Assembly (NCBI RefSeq): GCF_000283155.1
Contig: NW_004454178.1
Coordinates: 9,524,931 to 9,588,930, forward strand
Origin: Ceratotherium simum simum
Taxonomy: Eukaryota > Chordata > Mammalia > Perissodactyla > Rhinocerotidae
Length of the DNA stretch: 64,000 nt
Direction of reading: 5' to 3'
How positions within the stretch are numbered: the stretch's first letter is position 1; each line of letters starts with the position of its first letter. Below the pieces are notes generated by a model. It saw nothing but the letters and a program-made list of their open reading frames with translations. It ran no database searches and was not told the origin of the DNA. The position numbers were made by a program, and so were the translations under genes. Below are positions 61,101 through 64,000 of this stretch, in pieces.

Positions 61101-63710
61101 GGGATATGCCCTGGTCTGTTTCTCTGTCCAAGGGCCCTGGGGCTACAGGGAGGGGGTATTTTCTACCTGGGGTCACGCGGTCCCCCACCTGAAAAAGGGG
61201 CATTACTCAAGGACTGCACACAAAGGCTTCCCAGAGCAGCATGCAGGGAAGGAGCAGGCCCACGAAGCCAGGCTGTGTGCAGTCTCTGTCAGTCACCGGT
61301 TCTGTTCTGCCCGTTTCCTGATAAAACTCCTCAGCCGTGCCTCAGCTGGGCTTGAGGTGACTGTGTCCCGCTTTGGCCAGGGGACTTGGTGCAGTGAGCA
61401 GTGGGGGCTGTAGTGAGTGAAGAGGAGGGAGGGAGGCCAGCTGGTGGGGACAGGGGTGGAGAAGGAGGAGGAAAGAGAGAGAGAGAAGCCAGCACAGAAG
61501 CCTGGGGACAGCTGATCCCTTCCCACCTGGGGCCTCCCTCCCAGCTCCATTTTGCTGGTGCAGCTGATTCCTGCCTGCTGAGGCAGTGTCCCCTTACCTC
61601 ATCCTCTCCCTGCTCCCTGCAGGAAGAAGGCTGTCGCGTGTCCACTTTAACAGCTAGGGCTGGCCCTGGGGGAATGGGAGTGGGACTGGCAGAGCTGGGC
61701 TGGGGTCACCTTTCACCTCTCCTTCTGGCCTCTCTCTGTCTCCCCCCTACCCAGTACCCTCACTTGGTCTGGAGGCCCATTGATGAAACTGTATCACTTT
61801 ATGGTGTTGGAGCCTCGGTGTGGGACCCCTCCTTGGGGAACACTGGGGTACAGTGGGAAAGGGGGGCACGCTGCTGTCCTGATCATCCAATCCTACTGAG
61901 CATTCCTCTCCTGCCCAGCTCATCCCCGCCCCCACTGCCTCCTGGGTCTTCAGACAGGGGGTAGCTGGGGCTCCCAGGGGTATCTACCTCTCAGCTTTCT
62001 CTGCCCACGTGAAAAAAATCTACCCCTTCCCTCCTTCCCCGGTGGCCAGGACCAGATTGGGAATTTTCTAGAGACATTCCCAGGGAGCAGGAATGCAGAC
62101 CCTCATGGCACTAGGGAGCCACAGGCCGGCTGCACTGGGGCAAGACCTTGGCCCACCTGCAGCCTGGCCATGGGCCCTTCACCAGCCAGCTGTGAAGCCA
62201 GCTTTCCTGAAACAGCCTGTTTCTTTGGGGGTCTGCACGTGGCTCGCCTACTGGGCATATTAACAAGCTAATAATCACAACAACAATAAAAGCTAACCTT
62301 TACGAGCCCTTACAATATGTCAGACCCTAAGCACTTTGCATGCCTCTTTTAATTCTCACAATAACCCTCTGAGATTGGTATCATTATTTTTCTCAATTTA
62401 CAGGCAAGACATGGTCCAAGGTCCTGCAGATACTGTCTCTTGCCCCTTCAAAAGTTTTCACCACTTAGCTGACCTGAAGGAGTGTTAGGAGGTCTAGAAT
62501 CTTCTTCCCAGACCCCAGGGGGACGAGGGGTGGGGGAGGCTGACGCGCTTCTGGGGTCTGCCCCCGCTCTGCCTAGACTTCAGATCTTTTGAGATTGCAC
62601 ATTTTCATTGAACATTGTGTTCAATCCCGGAGTCTCTGCTCAGGTCACCAGCTCCTCTCACGTGCCCTATGGTGCCCTGGAGGGAGTGGGTATCGCAGGA
62701 TCTTAGCCATTACAGTTTCTCAATATTTGTTTGTTTTTATTTTACTTAACAAATGCATATAGGGCACTTACTTAGTGCCAGGCCCTGCTGTAAGCGATTT
62801 ACAAACATGAGGTAGTCAGCATCTTCAGGAGTCAGTGAAAGGAAAAGAGAGTTCCAAACACAGCCAGTGCCTGGGGAGTGTGATGCTCACCCCAGAGAAA
62901 ATTCTCGAAGGCGTGGCGTGGGGTTTGACTTCCCACATCTGACGGGGAAGAGACAACCTTTCACTCTGCTCCCGAGCTCCCACATGCATCCTCTCCTACC
63001 TCAGCGGTAAGCGAGCCAGGGTCCCCGCAGACCCATGGCTGTCTTTGCTCCCCCTCCAGACTTCCCCCCAGTTTTCCACATCAAGCTCAAGGACCAGGTG
63101 CTGCTGGAGGGCGAGGCAGCCACCCTGCTCTGCCTGCCGGCGGCCTGCCCTGCACCCCACATCTCCTGGATGAGAGGTGAGGAGAGCGGCCTAGGCAAGT
63201 GGCCCCAAGGCCAGAGGATGCTCGGGGAGGGAGGAAGGTGGCAACCGAGGGGACCTGCAATGTGCTGCCTCACTCAGCAGCCCCTCCCCTTCCTCCCTGC
63301 CCCCAGACAAGCAGTCCCTGCACTCAGAGCCCTCCGTGATCATCGTGTCCTGCAAAGACGGACGGCAGCTGCTGAGCATCCCCCGGGCTGGCAAGCGGCA
63401 CGCTGGGCTCTATGAGTGCTCTGCCACCAACGTCCTAGGCAGCGTCACCAGCTCCTGTACCGTGGCTGTGGCCCGTGAGCCCGGGGCAGGGACCAAGGGG
63501 GGGCAGTGATGGGGGATTGTGCGGTAGGGCTTGATGGACCCCAGACTGGGGCATGGGGGCTCACTGGGGTTCCCCTCTTCTCGCCAGGCATCCCAGGAAA
63601 GCTAGCTCCTCCCGAGGTGCCCCAGACCTACCAGGACACTGCGCTGGTGCTCTGGAAGCCAGGAGACAGCCGGGCACCTTGCACGTACACCCTGGAGCGG
63701 CGGGTGGATG
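12915..63710 (+). CDS. SPEG: SPEG protein kinase, long isoform; coding exons 1-34 (span, 3' end beyond window)
   Basis: A giant striated-muscle scaffold and Ser/Thr kinase of the titin/obscurin/MLCK group. It acts at junctional membranes and is needed for triad organisation and calcium handling; human defects cause centronuclear myopathy. The 34 joined exons give 2,709 complete residues. Domains: Ig1 (~39-123), Pro/Ser/Arg-rich region (~128-700), Ig2 (~716-805), Ig3 (~860-954), Ig4 (~955-1041), Ig5 (~1042-1145), Ig6 (~1182-1272), FN3-1 (~1273-1376), an atypical Ig (~1377-1476), Ig (~1477-1570), kinase 1 (~1595-1848), linker (~1873-2573), Ig (~2574-2665) and start of FN3-2. Kinase 2 should follow outside the window. 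The ATG at 12915 begins MQKARG as in human, with no in-frame ATG upstream in the open stretch. Human SPEG is about 3,267 residues, so most of it is here. Phases agree at all 33 junctions. Confidence 0.96.
15460..15720 (-). repeat. MIR-type SINE fragment (antisense)
   Basis: 'gctactatgttactgtgtgg', 'aaactgaggcccagaaggat' and the following hydrolysed tail match antisense MIR. Confidence 0.6.
16215..16410 (-). repeat. MIR-type SINE fragment (antisense)
   Basis: 'atccttactatgtgtaaaac', 'agaaaactggggttgaagga' and 'ccaaggtcacgtggctagtg' are antisense MIR landmarks. Confidence 0.6.
17340..17530. repeat. Ancient interspersed repeat, family not assigned
   Basis: 'gagtgcctactgtatgccaa', 'cactgttctaggtgcttggg' and 'attatgttctagtgagggga', then AT-rich 'aataaataagtaaaaa'. 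The pattern is common in mammalian DNA, but I cannot fix the family. Confidence 0.5.
18435..18640 (+). repeat. MIR SINE (sense)
   Basis: 'tggcctagtggtcaataact', 'attggctgtgtgaccttggg', 'caagtaacctctctgtgcct' and 'gaggattaaatgagtttcct' give a nearly full MIR with its CORE and tail. Confidence 0.8.
19055..19110. repeat. (GT)n / (GC)n alternating purine-pyrimidine tract
   Basis: Fifty-six bases alternate strictly purine-pyrimidine: a long GT run, then GTATGTGCGCGTGCGCGCGC. Such tracts favour left-handed DNA. It sits about 650 bases before the assembly gap, at the edge of the CpG-rich block. Confidence 0.85.
19295..19358. repeat. 16-bp CpG-containing tandem repeat, about four copies
   Basis: Units GGCGTGTTCGGGCCAC (19295, 19311) and GGCGAGTTCGGGCCAC (19327), then a partial unit at 19343. 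Copies 1-2 carry GTG and copies 3-4 carry GAG at the variable site. Confidence 0.9.
19701..20116. other. Assembly gap (416 N)
   Basis: An unresolved run of N flanked by GCCGCCGCCGCC-rich sequence on the left and GC-rich, CpG-dense sequence on the right. Any exon or promoter inside it is invisible here. The gap length may be arbitrary. Confidence 1.
22483..22572 (+). CDS. SPEG: SPEG exon 2
   Basis: This 90-nt, phase 1-1 exon encodes [18 protein letters not shown] through FSTPTG, an acidic linker after Ig1. The acceptor is CTCCAG and the donor is GTGAGC. Only 84 bases separate it from exon 3. Confidence 0.94.
22657..22993 (+). CDS. SPEG: SPEG exon 3
   Basis: This 337-nt exon encodes [17 protein letters not shown] through [13 protein letters not shown], a Ser/Gly-rich region with no recognised fold. 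The acceptor is CTCTAG. The donor GTAAGT starts at 22994, and the exon ends two bases into a Val codon. Confidence 0.94.
23764..23773. promoter_or_regulatory. CArG-type decamer (SRF-like site, candidate)
   Basis: CCATTTTTGG fits CC(A/T)6GG exactly. It is a single intronic site in a smooth/striated muscle gene. A lone decamer occurs often by chance. Confidence 0.3.
24510..24740 (+). repeat. MIR SINE (sense)
   Basis: 'ggagtcagactacctgggtt', 'gcctcagtttcttcatctgt', 'aaatggaggtaataacagtt' and 'gtcaggattaaatgactcaa' give a long, clear MIR. Confidence 0.85.
25738..27026 (+). CDS. SPEG: SPEG exon 4: large Pro/Ser/Arg-rich exon
   Basis: This 1,289-nt exon encodes about 430 residues. It includes [51 protein letters not shown] and many RxxS sites ([12 protein letters not shown]). 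It is largely disordered by composition and a likely phosphorylation and docking region. The acceptor is a tandem CAGCAG. I use the first AG because the extra Ser matches human; the second would remove it. The second half is CpG-dense. The donor is GTAAGG. Confidence 0.95.
27870..28090 (-). repeat. MIR-type SINE fragment (antisense)
   Basis: 'tccatcttacagataacaaa', 'actgaggcagagagaggtta' and 'gcccaaggctctgtagctag' are antisense MIR words. Confidence 0.6.
28205..28325 (+). repeat. L2 3' end
   Basis: 'tgtaagcaaggtccacatct', 'tgttgcatccctggtcccca' and a 'gtgaatgga' end are typical of L2 tails. Confidence 0.65.
28877..29020 (+). CDS. SPEG: SPEG exon 5: first half of Ig2
   Basis: It encodes [18 protein letters not shown] then [16 protein letters not shown] and LLKC (B-strand Cys), ending in PPPQ. 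Acceptor TGCAG, donor GTGAGC, phase 1-1. Confidence 0.95.
29307..29489 (+). CDS. SPEG: SPEG exon 6: second half of Ig2
   Basis: It encodes [17 protein letters not shown] through [18 protein letters not shown] and LAVRPG. The core Trp is present. The usual F-strand Cys position (YSATA) is not Cys, as in the human sequence (YMATA). The donor is GTAGGG. Confidence 0.95.
32040..32545 (-). repeat. Antisense MIR-type fragments (cluster)
   Basis: 'gcatttattgagtaccagct', 'gcatttactgagtgcttcgt', 'ggattatcacatttaatcca' and 'ttaccgatgaagaaactgag' indicate at least two decayed antisense MIRs in tandem. Confidence 0.6.
32570..32730 (+). repeat. MER1-group (hAT-like) DNA transposon fragment
   Basis: 'gcactgtccaatatggtagc', 'cagccatgtggggctgttga' and 'gcacttgaaatgtggctcgt' form a widespread nonautonomous DNA-transposon pattern. 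The exact subfamily is not set. Confidence 0.55.
33989..34007. repeat. Poly-C tract
   Basis: A run of about 11 C, one G, then 7 C; the complement is poly-G. Length may vary between individuals or be misassembled. Confidence 0.8.
34645..34830 (+). repeat. MER5A hAT DNA transposon
   Basis: Near full length: 'ctcaaagtgtggtccccaga', 'gaatcagaaaccccgggtgg', 'ggcccagcaatctgtggctt', 'aactttgagaaccactg'. Confidence 0.85.
35005..35180 (+). repeat. MER5-type hAT DNA transposon (second copy)
   Basis: 'gcataagaatcacctggagt', 'gctttttaaaaatgcaagtt' and 'ggtggttcaaggaccattc' show a more diverged MER5-group element 175 bases after the first. Confidence 0.65.
36840..37184 (+). promoter_or_regulatory. SPEG: Candidate internal promoter and noncoding first exon of APEG-1 / short SPEG
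   Basis: A GC-rich stretch in intron 6 that starts with 'ggctaaatacagcc' (MEF2-like, imperfect), carries C4T-type arrays and a 51-bp duplication, and ends at AGG|GTGAGC (donor at 37185-37186). A transcript starting here would splice to the exon 7 acceptor at 38242 and place the APEG-1 ATG (38349) first. That SPEG has an internal vascular promoter is known; that it lies exactly here is inference. Confidence 0.45.
36868..37027. repeat. 51-bp tandem duplication flanked by CCCCT arrays
   Basis: Two copies, at 36910 and 36961, of a 51-bp GC-rich unit beginning CCGGGGCCGGGCTCGCGGAG. Each side is flanked by the same CTGCCCCTCCCCTCCCC-type array (36866 on and 36995 on). Confidence 0.9.
38242..38417 (+). 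CDS. SPEG: SPEG exon 7: linker and start of Ig3
   Basis: This 176-nt exon encodes [18 protein letters not shown] through KAPPTFK. It contains the APEG-1 ATG at 38349. The donor is the weaker GTCAGA, supported by exact phase continuity into exon 8. Confidence 0.94.
38349..41293 (+). CDS. SPEG: APEG-1, short smooth-muscle isoform nested in SPEG (span)
   Basis: APEG-1 is the small, single-Ig product of the SPEG locus, preferentially made in arterial smooth muscle. It has no kinase domain. The CDS joins 38349-38417, 38608-38696, 39765-39940 and 41286-41293, giving 113 codons plus TGA, the length known for APEG-1. It begins [17 protein letters not shown] in a CCACCATGA context. It contains Ig3 with its Trp and [10 protein letters not shown], and ends EVRGE. 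The last exon is reached only by splicing the exon 9 donor (39941) to an acceptor at 41285 (CACAG), where GC-GAG-TGA completes Gly-Glu-stop. A 3' UTR with AATAAA follows. The match of length, ending and poly(A) signal makes this strong. Confidence 0.88.
38608..38696 (+). CDS. SPEG: SPEG exon 8: Ig3, first part
   Basis: This 89-nt exon encodes [17 protein letters not shown] through KPVVSW, with the Trp codon split TG|G. The acceptor is TTTCAG and the donor is GTGAGT. Confidence 0.95.
38697..39764. other. SPEG intron 8
   Basis: A 1.07-kb intron. It holds an inverted ERE SINE (39192-39376) and AT-rich sequence after it (39380-39540). Confidence 0.8.
39192..39376 (-). mobile_element. ERE-type SINE (tRNA-derived, perissodactyl)
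   Basis: Read on the minus strand it starts GGGGCTGGCCCCATGGCCTA, carries a tRNA-like head with B-box-like GGGTTCGGATCCCG, then 'catacaaaatagaggaag', and ends in a tail with T-rich plus-strand flank. The inverted plus-strand words 'gaggaagattcgccctgagc' and 'taacatccgttcc' are diagnostic of equine repetitive elements. Confidence 0.9.
39765..39940 (+). CDS. SPEG: SPEG exon 9: Ig3, second part
   Basis: This 176-nt exon encodes [17 protein letters not shown] through [17 protein letters not shown] and LEVR. The donor GTGAGT at 39941 is used for both the long form (to exon 10) and APEG-1 (to 41286). Confidence 0.96.
41286..42110 (+). other. SPEG: APEG-1 terminal exon: 8 coding bases plus 3' UTR
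   Basis: The acceptor 'tttttgtctgtacacag' ends at 41285. The exon gives GC-GAG-TGA (stop 41291-41293), then about 0.8 kb of GC-rich 3' UTR to just beyond AATAAA. In the long isoform this exon is skipped as part of intron 9. Confidence 0.85.
42088..42093 (+). terminator. SPEG: APEG-1 polyadenylation signal AATAAA
   Basis: AATAAA in 'gcgcaaataaagtccag', followed about 25 bases on by the GT/T-rich 'ctggtgtgctgtgttttttt', the usual downstream element. The signal is intronic to the long SPEG transcript. Confidence 0.85.
42419..42679 (+). CDS. SPEG: SPEG exon 10: Ig4
   Basis: This 261-nt exon encodes a whole Ig domain: [58 protein letters not shown]. The acceptor is CCCCAG and the donor is GTAACT. 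Phase 1-1. Confidence 0.95.
42925..43180 (+). repeat. MIR SINE (sense)
   Basis: 'tgactttggacaagtcactt', 'catccctctgagcttgagac', 'gaagaacagagcacagcgcc' and 'gaataaatgtcagccattag' form a well-preserved MIR. Confidence 0.85.
43476..43495. repeat. (AGCTG)n pentanucleotide repeat
   Basis: Four consecutive GAGCT units just before exon 11. Confidence 0.85.
43756..43914 (+). CDS. SPEG: SPEG exon 11: Ig5, first part
   Basis: This 159-nt exon encodes [51 protein letters not shown]. The acceptor is CCCCAG and the donor is GTATGG. Confidence 0.95.
44007..44196 (+). CDS. SPEG: SPEG exon 12: Ig5, second part
   Basis: This 190-nt exon encodes [17 protein letters not shown] through [17 protein letters not shown] and [13 protein letters not shown]. 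Position YEVSA replaces the F-strand Cys, as in human (YAVSA). Only 92 bases separate it from exon 11. Confidence 0.95.
44300..44523 (+). CDS. SPEG: SPEG exon 13: linker and Ig6, first part
   Basis: This 224-nt exon encodes [17 protein letters not shown], then [34 protein letters not shown] and SSDDRRMTQ. The acceptor is TTACAG and the donor is GTACGT. Confidence 0.95.
44760..44940 (+). repeat. MIR SINE (sense)
   Basis: 'ctgtgccccagtttcctcat', 'ctgtaataggctcgttatgg' and 'gtgcttaaagcagggcctgg' match MIR. Confidence 0.8.
45260..45430 (-). repeat. MIR-type SINE fragment (antisense)
   Basis: 'ttattaagcactttgtgagt', 'gccaggccctgagtgctcag' and 'gatggggaaactgaggctta' are antisense MIR words. Confidence 0.7.
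45880..46095 (+). repeat. MIR SINE (sense)
   Basis: 'ttattagctgtgtgtccttg', 'accagtccattaatgtctct' and 'gcagggttgttgaaaggatt' match MIR. Confidence 0.7.
47023..47142 (+). CDS. SPEG: SPEG exon 14: Ig6, second part
   Basis: This 120-nt exon encodes [34 protein letters not shown] and HLYVT. The acceptor is CCTCAG and the donor is GTGAGG. Confidence 0.95.
47351..47455 (+). CDS. SPEG: SPEG exon 15: FN3-1, first part
   Basis: This 105-nt exon encodes [34 protein letters not shown], the classic FN3 start with PxPP...V..LTW. The donor is GTGAGT. Confidence 0.95.
47456..48058. other. SPEG intron 15
   Basis: A 603-base GC-rich intron without a recognised repeat. It ends in a CAGCAG tandem acceptor. 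Confidence 0.75.
48059..48265 (+). CDS. SPEG: SPEG exon 16: FN3-1, second part
   Basis: This 207-nt exon encodes [51 protein letters not shown] and VQLLER. The FN3 Tyr and 'FRV' strand are present. The acceptor is tandem CAGCAG; I use the second AG, and the first would add one Ala. Confidence 0.94.
48266..48664. other. SPEG intron 16
   Basis: A 399-base intron, about a third of it a sense MIR (48440-48575: 'ggctctgccacttcccggct', 'aacctcagcttcctcatctg'). Confidence 0.8.
48665..48788 (+). CDS. SPEG: SPEG exon 17: atypical Ig-like domain, first part
   Basis: This 124-nt exon encodes [40 protein letters not shown]. The B-strand position reads VTVTFNH, with Phe where Ig domains usually have Cys. 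The core Trp is present. The donor is GTGAGG. Confidence 0.94.
48905..49080 (+). CDS. SPEG: SPEG exon 18: atypical Ig-like domain, second part
   Basis: This 176-nt exon encodes [51 protein letters not shown]. The F-strand Cys (TCTARN) is present although its B-strand partner is not. Acceptor CTTAG, donor GTGGGT. Confidence 0.94.
49200..49450 (-). repeat. MIR SINE (antisense)
   Basis: 'aacacctagaatgtgccagg', 'cattttacagatggggaaac', 'tgaggctcagagactg' and 'caaggtcacacagcc' give a clear antisense MIR. Confidence 0.8.
50979..50992 (+). promoter_or_regulatory. CTCF-like motif (candidate)
   Basis: CCCACAGGGGGCAG resembles the CTCF core CCASYAGRKGGCRS, with differences at the third and fourth positions. 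Motif reading only. Confidence 0.25.
51417..51529 (+). CDS. SPEG: SPEG exon 19: pre-kinase Ig, first part
   Basis: This 113-nt exon encodes [37 protein letters not shown]. Acceptor TTTCAG, donor GTCAGA (weak), exact phase 0 into exon 20. Confidence 0.95.
51530..51973. other. SPEG intron 19
   Basis: A 444-base purine-rich intron. Its 3' half (about 51800-51945) is a degenerate minisatellite-like series of 'ctgggccctggagtagag'-type units. Confidence 0.7.
51974..52142 (+). CDS. SPEG: SPEG exon 20: pre-kinase Ig, second part
   Basis: This 169-nt exon encodes [51 protein letters not shown]. Acceptor TGCAG, donor GTGGGC. Confidence 0.95.
52388..52484 (+). CDS. SPEG: SPEG exon 21: linker and kinase 1 start
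   Basis: This 97-nt exon encodes [30 protein letters not shown]. The acidic linker leads into the kinase N-lobe. Acceptor CCCAG; the donor GTGTGG splits an Arg codon (AG|G). Confidence 0.95.
52608..52808 (+). CDS. SPEG: SPEG exon 22: kinase 1 Gly-loop, VAIK Lys and helix C
   Basis: This 201-nt exon encodes [17 protein letters not shown], then [11 protein letters not shown] with the ATP-binding Lys (~1624) and [14 protein letters not shown] with the helix-C Glu (~1639). The glycine loop is IGRGAFS. A Trp (~1637) stands where human has Arg. The donor is GTATCC. Confidence 0.95.
53000..53450 (-). repeat. Antisense MIR interrupted by an ERE SINE
   Basis: The left part (53000-53120: 'agagcactcaatgtgtcaca', 'tatttaatcctcacgtatac') and right part (53350-53450: 'atccccattttatgggtgat', 'gaaactgaggtatagagagg') join into one antisense MIR. 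Confidence 0.75.
53121..53349 (-). mobile_element. ERE-type SINE (tRNA-derived, perissodactyl) with target-site duplication
   Basis: Inverted: 'ttgctgaggaagattcgccc', 'tgagctaacatctgttgcca', 'attttgtatgtgggtcgcca', and 'ttaaccactaggccacaggg' at the head end. The AAGATTC...TCTTCCTC block is doubled, as in longer ERE subtypes. The flanks 'tctcatggaatttttt' and 'tctcatagaatttttt' are the target-site duplication. Confidence 0.92.
53755..53900 (-). repeat. MIR-type SINE fragment (antisense)
   Basis: 'ttgatccttataaacacctc' and 'gacctgcctaagatccccca' fit antisense MIR, heavily diverged. Confidence 0.5.
54095..54152 (+). CDS. SPEG: SPEG exon 23: kinase 1
   Basis: This 58-nt exon encodes [19 protein letters not shown], the hinge and helix D region. 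The acceptor is ACACAG and the donor is GTGAGG. Confidence 0.94.
54153..54745. other. SPEG intron 23
   Basis: A 593-base intron. An AT-richer middle section (54500-54600) has no assigned element. Confidence 0.75.
54746..54823 (+). CDS. SPEG: SPEG exon 24: kinase 1 catalytic loop
   Basis: This 78-nt exon encodes [17 protein letters not shown] then NHVLHLDVK. The catalytic Asp (~1713) and Lys (~1715) are present. The motif is HLD rather than HRD, as usual in the MLCK/titin group. Confidence 0.96.
54931..55109 (+). CDS. SPEG: SPEG exon 25: kinase 1 DFG and activation segment
   Basis: This 179-nt exon encodes [34 protein letters not shown] and [17 protein letters not shown] (Asp ~1735) and APE (Glu ~1761) are intact. 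The Trp codon is split across the donor GTAATG. Confidence 0.96.
55110..55623. other. SPEG intron 25
   Basis: A 514-base intron without recognisable elements. Confidence 0.75.
55624..55650 (+). CDS. SPEG: SPEG exon 26: 27-nt microexon in kinase 1
   Basis: It encodes PVGVVAFL plus split codons at both ends (TG|G and TG|T), giving [10 protein letters not shown] of kinase subdomain IX. Acceptor CCACAG, donor GTAAGG. Phase fits exons 25 and 27 exactly. Confidence 0.93.
55651..56292. other. SPEG intron 26
   Basis: A 642-base GC-rich intron. I recognise no repeat. Confidence 0.75.
56293..56445 (+). CDS. SPEG: SPEG exon 27: kinase 1 C-lobe
   Basis: This 153-nt exon encodes [34 protein letters not shown] and LIKVLVRDR. 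Acceptor CTGCAG, donor GTGAGT. Confidence 0.95.
56622..56664 (+). CDS. SPEG: SPEG exon 28: end of kinase 1
   Basis: This 43-nt exon encodes [14 protein letters not shown], with the conserved RP...HPWF end of a kinase domain. Acceptor TTACAG, donor GTGAGT. Confidence 0.95.
56665..57668. other. SPEG intron 28
   Basis: A 1.0-kb intron with an antisense MIR at about 56720-56860 ('ttattgaggacctactgtgt', 'gataaggaaactgaggctta'). Confidence 0.75.
57669..57737 (+). CDS. SPEG: SPEG exon 29: kinase 1 C-terminal tail
   Basis: This 69-nt exon encodes [18 protein letters not shown] then RRRWQ, which resembles the MLCK-type tail ([11 protein letters not shown]) that packs on the kinase. Acceptor TTGCAG, donor GTGAGT. 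Confidence 0.95.
57968..59942 (+). CDS. SPEG: SPEG exon 30: large inter-kinase exon
   Basis: This 1,975-nt exon encodes about 658 residues. It starts [17 protein letters not shown], then an acidic [14 protein letters not shown] tract, repeated RxxS-type sites, a Pro/Ala-rich middle ([17 protein letters not shown]) and an Arg/Ser-rich end ([25 protein letters not shown]). It is low-complexity and probably disordered. A Tyr-containing [12 protein letters not shown] helix-like segment stands out. The 3' 700 bases are CpG-dense. Donor GTGAGG. Confidence 0.95.
60248..60376 (+). CDS. SPEG: SPEG exon 31: linker before Ig8
   Basis: This 129-nt exon encodes [34 protein letters not shown] and VRSES. 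It is two codons shorter than human as remembered, around KGSQPS. Acceptor CCCAG, donor GTAATA. The preceding intron (305 bases) holds nothing notable. Confidence 0.93.
60377..63059. other. SPEG intron 31
   Basis: A 2.7-kb intron with antisense MIR-type fragments at 60485-60665 and 62265-62430 and a MIR-like piece at about 62740-62830. About 60840-62260 is GC-rich with no supported exon. Confidence 0.75.
62265..62430 (-). repeat. MIR SINE (antisense)
   Basis: 'gctaacctttacgagccctt', 'taagcactttgcatgcctct' and 'attctcacaataaccctctg' are antisense MIR words. Confidence 0.75.
63060..63176 (+). CDS. SPEG: SPEG exon 32: Ig8, first part
   Basis: This 117-nt exon encodes [37 protein letters not shown]. 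Acceptor CTCCAG, donor GTGAGG. Confidence 0.95.
63307..63474 (+). CDS. SPEG: SPEG exon 33: Ig8, second part
   Basis: This 168-nt exon encodes [51 protein letters not shown]. Acceptor CCCAG, donor GTGAGC. Confidence 0.95.
63588..63710 (+). CDS. SPEG: SPEG exon 34: FN3-2, first part
   Basis: This 123-nt exon encodes [40 protein letters not shown]. The FN3 domain continues in exons beyond the window. The donor is GTGAGG and the exon ends in phase 1. Confidence 0.95.
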
Positions 63711-63828
63711 GTGAGGGACAGGGCAGGCTGGTGGCGGGAAGGGTGGAAGGCGGAGAAGCCGAGGAGGCGAGTGCCCTCCCTGGGCAGAGGGCCCCTCCCT
63801 GGGCTCCTCACAGAAAGCACTGGGACGG

Positions 63829-64000
63829 GACGGCCCTGTGGCTTAGTGGTGAAGTGCGTGCGCTCTGCTGCTGGCGGCCTGGGTTCGGATCCCGGGCGCG
63901 CACCCACACACCGCTTCTCCGGCCATGCTGAGGCCACGTCCCACATACAGCAACTAGAAGGATGTGCAACTATGACATACAACTATCTACTGGGGCTTTG
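63829..64000 (+). mobile_element. ERE1-type SINE, sense, cut by window end
   Basis: 'cggccctgtggcttagtggt', 'gctctgctgctggcggcctg' and 'ggttcggatcccgggcgcgc' form the tRNA-like head with A and B boxes. The body 'cagcaactagaaggatgtgc' and 'caactatctactggggcttt' follows. This is the classic equine ERE1 sequence. Its 3' tail lies outside the window. Confidence 0.95.

Noticed and set aside
63829..63910. tRNA-like A and B boxes
   Set aside because: They belong to the head of an ERE SINE. The sequence continues into the SINE body and cannot fold as an intact tRNA.

Overview
This window is mammalian nuclear DNA carrying two neighbouring muscle genes, both on the + strand: the 3' part of DES (desmin) and the 5' three quarters or more of SPEG (striated muscle preferentially expressed protein kinase). 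Three tRNA-derived SINEs of the equine repetitive element (ERE) type (39192-39376, 53121-53349, 63829-64000) point to an odd-toed ungulate, most likely a horse or close relative. All other recognisable repeats (MIR, L2, old L1, MER5) are shared by placental mammals. Family and exon comparisons with human were made from memory, not by a search.

Layout. Positions 1-6062 hold DES coding exons 1-9; exon 1 is cut by the window edge at about residue 53, so promoter, start codon and most of the head domain lie outside. The DES 3' UTR runs to a polyadenylation signal at 6796-6801. From about 6825 to 12700 is a repeat-rich intergenic region. A perfect MEF2-type box lies at 12727-12736, then the SPEG start codon at 12915. 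Thirty-four SPEG coding exons follow to 63710. They encode 2,709 complete residues: Ig-like domain 1, a long Pro/Ser/Arg-rich stretch, a chain of Ig and FN3 modules, protein kinase domain 1, a long inter-kinase linker, another Ig domain and the start of a second FN3. Kinase 2 lies beyond the window. All exon junctions have GT/AG borders and the reading phase is continuous through every junction, so both models look intact. SPEG intron 1 contains a 416-base run of N (19701-20116) inside a GC- and CpG-rich stretch.

A short gene-within-a-gene product can also be read: APEG-1. Its ATG is inside SPEG exon 7 (38349), it uses exons 8 and 9, and it ends on a private terminal exon in SPEG intron 9 (41286 on), which adds Gly-Glu-stop and has its own AATAAA at 42088. 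The total is exactly 113 residues. A GC-rich stretch at about 36840-37184 in SPEG intron 6 ends in a good splice donor and is the best candidate for its promoter and noncoding first exon.

How the genes fit together. Desmin builds the intermediate-filament lattice linking Z-discs and membranes in muscle. SPEG is a giant titin/obscurin/MLCK-type scaffold kinase at the triad, and binding of SPEG to desmin has been reported. I see no sign of an undescribed system. The points worth checking are regulatory and isoform details: the nested APEG-1 unit, the internal promoter with its duplicated 51-bp GC-rich unit, a Z-DNA-prone tract, possible insulator motifs, tandem splice acceptors, an Ig-like domain without one canonical cysteine, and a Trp replacing Arg in kinase 1.
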